Below are positions 14,398 through 18,954 of a stretch of DNA of 18,954 nucleotides, one piece after another (within the stretch, counting starts at the first letter, position 1; the number at the start of each line of letters is the position of its first letter). Below the pieces are notes generated by a model, which saw only the letters and a list, made by a program, of their open reading frames with translations, searched no databases and was not told where the DNA came from. Position numbers and translations under genes: made by a program. The stretch is from JAHFOW01 sp964370795 (GTDB taxonomy: Bacteria > Planctomycetota > Brocadiia > Brocadiales > Brocadiaceae), in NCBI GenBank assembly GCA_964370795.1, contig CAYJME010000044.1:1-18954 (forward strand). The letters are read 5' to 3'.

Positions 14398-15390
14398 ATG
14401 AAATATTTTTTTTATAAATACCATACTCGTGTTGCTATAACATTTATACTCTGGATTGTTGCAGTAACATGGTGTTATCAAAACAAGCTTTACGCATGCG
14501 ATCTTTGTTCTTTAGGCGGATTTGGCGGAACAACCGGCGCTGTGAACCCCGTTGCGGCAGAAGCTCCCAAAAAAAACAAATTTACCATAGGATACCTGTT
14601 GGAGTATCAGGACTGGGATCAGGTCTCAGTCGAGAAGGCACATGAACTGCACGAACAAGGCCGGGATGCCCATGATAGAAAGAATGACATTTCAAATAGT
14701 ATCTTTTTCGGTTACGGGATTACCGACGCCCTTTCCATTAACGTTCAGGTACCTTATGTTGAGAGACGTTTTAAGGAAGTCCACGAAGAAGAATTTCTCG
14801 GTGAAGACGAAAAATCTAATGGCCTTGGAGATTCTATTCTCCTGGGAAAATATAAATTTTATGACAAAAAATTCGGAATCGCAGCAATCTTTGGTTTCAA
14901 AGTGCCCACTGGCGCCATCGACAAAAGAAACAAGGCAGGGGAAAAGTTTGAACCAGAATTACAGCCCGGCACAGGTTCCCTTGACTATATGCTCGGTATC
15001 TCAGCCAATAAAAAAATCAATCATTTGATCATATTGGACGGCACGGTGCTCTATCACCTTAAAACAGAAGGCACCCAGAATTATGAATTCGGCGATATTG
15101 TAAGGGTAACAACCGGCGTCACCCTTAACGTTGCCGATGGGGAAAAGAAACCCACCCTTAACCTCATATCAGAAGTTATATCTCAATTTGCGAACAAGGA
15201 CAAACAAGACGGAGAGACAATCCGTGATTCAGGAGGAACAACCATTTTTATTGCTCCGGGGATCTCTTCCCAATTAACTAAAAATCTGAAGACAACATTA
15301 TCAGCTCCCGTGCCCGTATACCAGGCGCTCGGCGGTATCCACCAGGAACTGGACTTTAACGTCCTCTTTAGCATGAGCTATAGTTTTTAA
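14398..15390 (+). CDS. Second outer-membrane barrel protein, mature start CDLC
   Basis: A 330-residue exported protein. After a hydrophobic signal segment (about 12-26), LYACDLCSLGGFGG follows, so the mature protein probably opens with a CxxC (Cys34, Cys37). I recall similar CD-x-C openings from barrel proteins annotated only as transporters. The later sections VPTGAIDKRN, LQPGTGSLD and YEFGDIV match those of the preceding gene, so the two are tandem relatives, and the C-terminus YSF is the outer-membrane signal. The Met-rich loop is absent; instead residues near 75-95 are rich in Glu and His. The ribosome-binding site is weak (AGGA 15 bases upstream). Cotranscription with the first barrel is uncertain because three hairpins intervene. 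Function is unproven. Confidence 0.78.
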   Translation: MKYFFYKYHTRVAITFILWIVAVTWCYQNKLYACDLCSLGGFGGTTGAVNPVAAEAPKKNKFTIGYLLEYQDWDQVSVEKAHELHEQGRDAHDRKNDISNSIFFGYGITDALSINVQVPYVERRFKEVHEEEFLGEDEKSNGLGDSILLGKYKFYDKKFGIAAIFGFKVPTGAIDKRNKAGEKFEPELQPGTGSLDYMLGISANKKINHLIILDGTVLYHLKTEGTQNYEFGDIVRVTTGVTLNVADGEKKPTLNLISEVISQFANKDKQDGETIRDSGGTTIFIAPGISSQLTKNLKTTLSAPVPVYQALGGIHQELDFNVLFSMSYSF

Positions 15391-15404
15391 AACGCCACTT
15401 ATGA

Positions 15405-15433
15405 GGCATGGACAAACAAAGTTTATCCATGCC
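15405..15433. terminator. Hairpin after the second barrel gene
   Basis: GGCATGGACAAAC and GTTTATCCATGCC form a 13-bp stem with one mismatch and a 3-base loop, 15 bases after the stop codon. There is no strong T-run afterwards, so terminator function is likely from position but not certain. Confidence 0.5.
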
Positions 15434-15485
15434 ACCCTTCCATCGAATTATTTAATGATACCTACGGAGGGTTTTTATAATAATG

Positions 15486-15523
15486 ATAGGGGTAGGTAAG
15501 GCTTCAGCCTCCCCTACCCCTAT
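15486..15523. repeat. ATAGGGGTAGG long palindrome
   Basis: ATAGGGGTAGGTAAGGCT faces AGCCTCCCCTACCCCTAT across TC, giving an 18-bp stem with two imperfect positions. It looks like one of the dispersed GTAGGGG...CCCCTAC intergenic palindromes. It begins immediately after an orphan ribosome-binding site and ATG (15466-15485). Confidence 0.6.
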
Positions 15524-15560
15524 CCACCATTTTATTGATTTTTTGCGCTGATAGTGGAAA

Positions 15561-15635
15561 ATGCTTCACCTGGCTAAACAGATACTACAGCTATATCGTG
15601 CTCTAAATCAAAGCGCAAGGGAAATATCGAAATCT
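15561..15635 (+). pseudogene. Remnant of an IS21-type IstA transposase N-terminus
   Basis: From the ATG at 15561 the frame reads MLHLAKQILQLYRALNQSAR followed by EISKS. This resembles the opening helix-turn-helix of IS21-family IstA proteins (QILxLYxxGxSxREIAKSLGxSRxTV). After EISKS the similarity stops abruptly at the TGGGTTCAGG repeat; the open frame then runs through unrelated repeat sequence to a TAA at 15708-15710. No istB or remaining istA is present nearby, so this is a truncated scar. With only about 25 codons the family call is tentative. Confidence 0.4.
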
Positions 15636-15661
15636 TGGGTTCAGGTTGCAAACATGAACCC
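15636..15661 (+). repeat. TGGGTTCAGGTTGCAAA repeat, copy 1
   Basis: TGGGTTCAGGTTGCAAA (15636-15652) recurs at 16523-16539 with one difference (G to A). Here GGGTTCA is mirrored by TGAACCC at 15655-15661, giving a 7-bp inverted repeat. The repeat starts exactly where the transposase-like frame loses similarity. Confidence 0.45.
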
Positions 15662-15675
15662 GCTCAAGGGTAGGG

Positions 15676-15861
15676 TGGACTTCGTCGTGAGCGCTCAGTC
15701 GAACGATTAAGGCGCTTGCCTTTTAGCGCAGAATCCACCGACATTATTCCAACAGAAGGTGGATTCGCTTTCGCTTAATCCACCATACTCAACCTTGTCC
15801 CGCCTTGTTCCGGCTTTTCAATTCCCTTTAATCGTTCGACTGGGCTCACGACGAAGTCCCA
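15676..15861. mobile_element. MITE-like element with about 34-bp terminal inverted repeats
   Basis: The left end (15676-15710) and right end (15828-15861) are near-perfect inverted copies sharing GGACTTCGTCGTGAGC and CAGTCGAACGATTAA, with a two-base length difference between these blocks. The 117-base interior has no credible open frame but contains the GGTGGATT palindrome at 15758-15784. The total size of 186 bp, long terminal repeats and lack of a gene fit a non-autonomous transposon. I do not see an obvious target-site duplication. Confidence 0.6.
15758..15784. repeat. GGTGGATT/AATCCACC hairpin inside the MITE-like element
   Basis: An 8-bp perfect stem with an 11-base loop (CGCTTTCGCTT). 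An extra GAATCCACC at 15731-15739 pairs with the left arm as an alternative. GGTGGATT...AATCCACC palindromes are common dispersed repeats in bacterial genomes. Confidence 0.55.
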
Positions 15862-16007
15862 CTTAACAAAGTGGGAGTGAGGGAAACGCTTGTGAACCTT
15901 TATTCACTATAATAAGGACGAAGTAAAGAATGTAGAGATTGAAATCAGAAAAATATAATAACTTAAATAAATCACTTTTCGTTAATTCTTTTCTCATATT
16001 GGTAGTA

Positions 16008-16306
16008 TTAAAAACCATCCTCCTCAAAAGCATCATCTTCTTCGTCTATTAATTGACCGTGTTTCCGCCGATATATCTCCCCTTCGCCTAATACATCTCT
16101 TATTGATGATAACTCACTTTCTATATCACTAAGTACTGTTGTTCATCCGTATTGACTATCTCATCGTCACTCACATCATCAATCACATCATCTATTTCAC
16201 TTTCTTCTAAACCTTCTAAATCTAATTCATTATATACTCTTTCTCGTATCCGCTCTCTTCGTGCATCTAACTCATCTTCACTTTTATTTTTATCTTCTTT
16301 CTTCAT
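16008..16306 (-). pseudogene. Highly acidic small protein gene, interrupted by one frameshift
   Basis: Starting at 16306 with a good AAGAGG ribosome-binding site, the frame reads MKKEDKNKSEDELDARRERI and continues strongly acidic for 61 codons to a stop at 16121. In the -1 frame, from about 16139 down to a TAA at 16008, the sequence continues in the same style (TVLSDIESELSSIRDVLGEG, then a Lys/Arg patch, then DEEDDAFEEDGF). Joining the two gives a protein of about 100 residues with even composition and natural ends. The shift lies near 16137-16141 (GAACAACAG on the coding strand), which is not a standard slippery site, so a one-base loss or sequencing error is more likely than programmed shifting. 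No family is recognised; the high charge suggests a nucleic-acid mimic or chaperone-like partner only speculatively. Confidence 0.6.
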
Positions 16307-16986
16307 TTTTAACCTCTTTTAATCCTTTAAAGAATATTAGAAGCCTGTTTCCTCTGCCAATATTCTACAAAGATATTATTAACACACGCTTTACGTAGCT
16401 TAATTTCTGTTGACACACTAAAACATTTTGCGATTTCACAATAGTTATCGGATTATGTCACAATTCATTCTAAATCAGTTCAATCATTACAAACAGACAA
16501 AAATACGAGCCGGAAGGAAAAATGGGTTCAGGTTACAAAGGTGAAAAGCTTAAAAATTATAAATCATTTATATTGGGCTGATTTCCTGTTTCACCCTGCT
16601 AATGAGGGATTGTCAGTATTATATTCATTTTATTACTTCTTGTGAATTCTATCTATCACAAATAATTTTAGCACAAAATTAGCACAACTTAATAAGATTA
16701 TATAAAAAGGTACACCTTATTTTGTTTTGCTCTTTTGGACAAAAAACAGCAGAAAATTTATTAGACCTTAATTATATTCCTGCGTTCAATTGCCACTTTT
16801 TTGTTTCTTTCTCCTTTCTTTAAAGTCGAATAATCAATGCGATTTAGGTAAATTATCTGTGTTATGCAATTAGTTTAGTAAATTTGTAAGTTCCCCGAAA
16901 AATGAAGAAAATTTGGTTGGCCAATTTATTCGCTTGACCGCTGCCCTTTTAGATGTAAAGTTTGGACGTACGCAACTTCAAAATTC
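16307..16986. other. AT-rich intergenic stretch, no gene seen
   Basis: I find no supported gene in 680 bases. It holds the second copy of the TGGGTTCAGGTTACAAA repeat (16523-16539) and a short tandem TAGCACAA motif spaced by 10 bases (16670-16677, 16680-16687). The left edge should include the promoter of the acidic gene, but I cannot place it firmly. Confidence 0.5.
16523..16539 (+). repeat. TGGGTTCAGGTTACAAA repeat, copy 2
   Basis: This matches the sequence at 15636-15652 at 16 of 17 positions, in the same orientation, and lies 887 bases from it. Neighbouring bases differ. It could mark the edges of a larger element or be a member of a dispersed repeat family. Confidence 0.45.
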
Positions 16987-17754
16987 TTATTTCGTGGTAA
17001 TGTTATTCTGGACAGATATAACACCTATAATGCCAGCCGCAATCTCACCTGCCTTACGTATTTGTTCATCGGTGTCCACAAATCCGCTAAGCTGTGCCAC
17101 TCCTCTATAGACCTCCACCTTGACATCCGACGCACTGATTGTTGTATCTGCGACAAGGGCAGCCCTTATTTTTGCGCTGATAACAGAATCACCGATGTAC
17201 TCCGCAGGACTCTCTTGTTTTACAACTTTTACGATAATGTTGTTCTGGACAGATTTAACACCTTCAACACCAGCTGCAATCTCAGATGCCTTTTGAGCTT
17301 GTTCTGGGGTATCTACAGTGCCTCTTAGCTGAACCACCCCTTTAAAGGTCTCCACCTTGATATCTAACGCTCTGATGGTTGGATAAGAGGCAAAGGCAAC
17401 CTTTATTTTTGCGGTAATATATGGATCGTCCAAGTACTCATCGGGACTCTCTTGTTTTACAACTTTTACGAGAATGCTGTTCTGGACAGATTTAACTCCT
17501 TTAACGCTAGATGCAATCTCACCCGCCTTTTGAGCTTGTTCTGGGGTATTCACAATACCTCTTAGCTGAACCACTCCCTTAAAGGTCTCCGCTTCGATGT
17601 CAAACACACTAAGAGTTGGTTCAGTGGCAAAAGCTGCCTTTACTTTAGCAGTGATAAAAGTATCATCAATATGCTCTCCTTCATTCTCTTGAGTCCTGGT
17701 ACTTGTACAACCTATCATTACAATAACCATTACAAGAACAAGCACACTTTTCAT
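16987..17754 (-). CDS. Lipoprotein with three tandem BON domains (OsmY-like)
   Basis: Envelope stress-type protein of 255 residues. A short signal sequence ends in MIGC (Cys16), a plausible lipobox, so the product is probably a lipoprotein in the periplasm. Three BON domains follow at about 29-98, 108-178 and 188-252, each with the pattern ITAK-x-x-AF, GVVQLRG-x-V, then GVKSVQN. The first two repeat with a 79-residue (237-base) period and are highly alike even at DNA level (compare 17301-17365 with 17538-17602), a recent internal duplication; the third is more diverged. BON domains bind phospholipids, and OsmY-type proteins are made under osmotic or stationary stress. A GGGAGGGG site about 11 bases before the ATG supports the start. 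Confidence 0.9.
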   Translation of the reverse strand: MKSVLVLVMVIVMIGCTSTRTQENEGEHIDDTFITAKVKAAFATEPTLSVFDIEAETFKGVVQLRGIVNTPEQAQKAGEIASSVKGVKSVQNSILVKVVKQESPDEYLDDPYITAKIKVAFASYPTIRALDIKVETFKGVVQLRGTVDTPEQAQKASEIAAGVEGVKSVQNNIIVKVVKQESPAEYIGDSVISAKIRAALVADTTISASDVKVEVYRGVAQLSGFVDTDEQIRKAGEIAAGIIGVISVQNNITTK

Positions 17755-18160
17755 GATTTTTTAGTCCCCTCCCAAAAAGGTTATTCTTAACCACTTTGAT
17801 ATCCTTAATATCTGCCGTTATTTTGTCTGTTTTTACGTACTTGTACAATGGTGTCAAATACCACTATGCTGCATACTTCCTCCACCCACAGAGAACAAGC
17901 AAGATGATATATGAGATCTAACGAGGAGAAACCGGAATAAATAGCACTTGTTCCTATCCCAAAGCGCCACAATAGTCTTTCTTCATTGCAGTGAAGAAGA
18001 CCCATGTTTTTGCAAGATTCCTAAAAATTTATATCAGAAAGATGGCCAAAAATGAGTACAAAAGTCAGTTAAAAAATTCATGCACACCGTTCGTGATTGT
18101 AAGAATAAATGGGCATATTGACAGAATTGAGCGGCAAAGCGGCTGTTGGATCAAACGCGG
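17755..18160. other. Intergenic stretch without a supported gene
   Basis: No convincing gene. On the minus strand just upstream of the BON gene (about 17764-17850), one frame reads YKYVKTDKITADIKDIKVVK followed by NNLF, which faintly resembles the end of a BON domain and may be the remnant of a further BON gene. An open frame at 17805-18005 (minus) has no ribosome-binding site or family resemblance. The right end holds the GCGGC-rich hairpin described with the cassette-like unit. Confidence 0.4.
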
Positions 18161-18188
18161 TGTTAGGCGGCATCATGCAAGTTCAACT

Positions 18189-18395
18189 TCAATCTCCCTT
18201 TCTCCCTCGAAAGGTGCCAAACAACCCAACGATAGTTGCCACGATTCCAGAGACCAGCAGCCAAATCGCCTTTTTCGTGGGTGAACCAGTGAAGAATCGG
18301 GAGACATCGGAAGTGAACGATTCCGAGGCGCTGACACCCCATATAATCAAGACGATTCCAGCCACAAGCAGTGCAACTGAGAGGCCTCTGTTCAT
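18189..18395 (-). CDS. DUF3185 family small membrane protein
   Basis: A 68-residue inner-membrane protein with two hydrophobic helices (about 5-24 and 43-63) and the characteristic intervening segment SESFTSDVSRFFTGSPTKKA, as in the DUF3185 family; the C-terminal end is basic (RGRKGD). Function is unknown; such genes are often found near BON, CsbD or other stress genes, which fits the BON lipoprotein next door. Its ATG overlaps the stop of the upstream small gene (ATGA, 18392-18395), implying coupled translation, and this explains the absence of its own strong ribosome-binding site. Confidence 0.88.
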   Translation of the reverse strand: MNRGLSVALLVAGIVLIIWGVSASESFTSDVSRFFTGSPTKKAIWLLVSGIVATIVGLFGTFRGRKGD

Positions 18396-18493
18396 GGGTA
18401 GAATGGCTTTCTGCCACTGATGATCCGCAGCGGGATCATAACGATGGCAATGATCAGCAGTATGTGGACGAAGCCGTCGATTGTGTAAATCAT
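18392..18493 (-). CDS. Very small lmo0937-like membrane protein
   Basis: A 33-codon gene: MIYTIDGFVHILLIIAIVMI followed by PLRIISGRKPFYP. It has one membrane helix and the G-F-x-H-I-L-L-I-I-A-I-V...L-R-x-I-x-G-R-K pattern that I associate with the C-terminal half of the lmo0937 family of roughly 50-residue membrane proteins. It lacks the first helix, so it is a short form. AAGG with an 8-base gap precedes the ATG, and the stop overlaps the DUF3185 start. An in-frame ATG 14 codons further upstream (47 residues in total) gives a polar extension with no helix and is less likely. Confidence 0.6.
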   Translation of the reverse strand: MIYTIDGFVHILLIIAIVMIPLRIISGRKPFYP

Positions 18494-18559
18494 GTCTCGT
18501 ACCTTATTGTTTCGTTCGTTGCTTGTTCCAATCATCAAAAGCCATCAAGCCGCCTAACA

Positions 18560-18905
18560 TTTATTTTTATCTTTATTCTAATTTTCAGCATATTATTGTA
18601 TGATATGGAAAGTGTCAAGCAAAATTGTCAGAATGATGTTGAAAACTCAAGGATACATCGTTAAAGTACTCTGAACTTTGTTTATTATGCTGAATTATAA
18701 TAATTGTTTAATTTTGTTATGCAATTGGCTTTTAAAGACCACCTCATTCAGAGAGCGCTCTTGAAATAAAAATAATGTCTTTTTCCCTATTGATTTTTGA
18801 CTTCCTGACAGCAATAATATCCGTGATTTGCAGAGGGGGTAATGTAATTCTTTATAATAATGAGTTAGAAATTTCTCATAAGTTTTATAAGAAAGAAGGT
18901 TGGCA
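18560..18905. other. AT-rich upstream region of the catalase gene
   Basis: No gene seen in these 346 bases. They hold the two PerR-like sequences listed separately, an AGAAATTTCT palindrome (18867-18876) and the catalase ribosome-binding site AAGAAGG (18893-18899). The right part should contain the catalase promoter, but I could not choose one among several AT-rich -10-like boxes. Confidence 0.5.
18695..18709 (+). promoter_or_regulatory. PerR/Fur-like box upstream of catalase
   Basis: TTATAATAATTGTTT matches 12 of 15 positions of the PerR box TTATAATnATTATAA. A second partial match, TTATAATAATGAGTT, is at 18852-18866 (11 of 15). Catalase genes are classic PerR targets, but the region is AT-rich, so chance matches are possible. 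Confidence 0.3.
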
Positions 18906-18954
18906 ATGAAAGAAGAAAAAAAGAAGCTAACTACAGCTTTTGGAATTCCTGTGG
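18906..18954 (+). CDS. Catalase, N-terminal start only (partial)
   Basis: Only 16 codons are present before the window ends: MKEEKKKLTTAFGIPV. This matches the very typical opening of monofunctional haem catalases (K-K-x-LTTA-x-G-x-PV, which is normally followed by a DNQNS motif that lies outside the window). A good AAGAAGG site lies 6 bases before the ATG. If right, the enzyme removes hydrogen peroxide. The catalytic His and haem-binding Tyr are outside the window and cannot be checked. Confidence 0.75.
   Translation, partial: MKEEKKKLTTAFGIPV

Larger units (their letters stand above)
18130..18559 (-). mobile_element. Integron-cassette-like unit carrying two membrane-protein genes
   Basis: Inverted 11-mers TGTTAGGCGGC (18161-18171) and GCCGCCTAACA (18549-18559) flank a block of 377 bases. 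Read on the minus strand, the block starts with GTTAGGCGGC, contains two compact genes with a short leader, and ends with GCCGCCTAACACCGCGTTTG followed by a GC-rich imperfect hairpin (AGCCGC-TTT-GCCGCT, 18131-18145). This order is what an integron cassette with a 3' attC beginning GCCTAAC would show. The block is visibly richer in G and C than its AT-rich flanks. No complementary GTTAGGC end of an attC and no integrase are seen, so it may be an isolated, decayed cassette or a different inverted-repeat element. Confidence 0.4.

Noticed and set aside
15391..16007. CRISPR array suspected from the density of palindromes
   Set aside because: The palindromes are all different, with no regular repeat-spacer period.
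17805..18005. 66-codon minus-strand frame upstream of the BON gene
   Set aside because: No ribosome-binding site, no family resemblance, and composition unlike a real small protein.
17991..18420. Plus-strand open frames of about 100 codons over the DUF3185 gene
   Set aside because: Shadows of the DUF3185 and lmo0937-like genes on the other strand.

Overview
This is a low-GC, gene-sparse bacterial chromosome segment with many palindromic intergenic repeats. The outer-membrane beta-barrel genes and the periplasmic signal peptides show a two-membrane cell. The mix of genes and the abundant repeat families would suit a planctomycete of the anammox type (Brocadiales). That placement is an impression from gene content, because the window holds no rRNA or other marker gene.

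Layout. The left edge (1-2619) carries the tail of an unknown gene, a minus-strand ACT-domain malic enzyme, and a 0.7 kb repeat-rich gap. From 2620 to 8778 the plus strand carries housekeeping genes: a YfcE-type phosphoesterase, grpE-dnaK, then cbiB-cbiQ-cbiO. CbiB acts late in cobalamin synthesis. CbiQ and CbiO are the membrane and ATPase parts of a cobalt-type ECF transporter, and CbiO ends in a His-rich tail. The DnaK lacks the segment typical of Gram-negative DnaK and reads like the Gram-positive/archaeal form.

From 8765 to 15390 there is an unusual plus-strand cluster. It encodes a YkgJ-like Cys protein, two clearly paralogous small exported Cys-rich proteins (same C-x4-C-x-C...CCC spacing) on either side of a PaaK/CapK-like adenylating enzyme, a secreted protein whose predicted mature N-terminus is His, and two related outer-membrane barrels. 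One barrel has a nine-methionine MxM patch and begins HGECC; the other begins CDLC. The density of Cys, Met and His ligands suggests a cell-envelope system for a soft metal such as copper. This is the best candidate for a poorly described system here, but the function is inference.

The right third (15391-18954) is accessory and decayed. It holds a scar of an IS21-type transposase, a MITE-like element with roughly 34-bp inverted ends, a frameshifted acidic gene, a lipoprotein with three BON domains, and a two-gene membrane-protein unit (lmo0937-like plus DUF3185) lying between inverted TGTTAGGCGGC motifs like an integron cassette. The first 16 codons of a catalase follow, downstream of PerR-like sequences.
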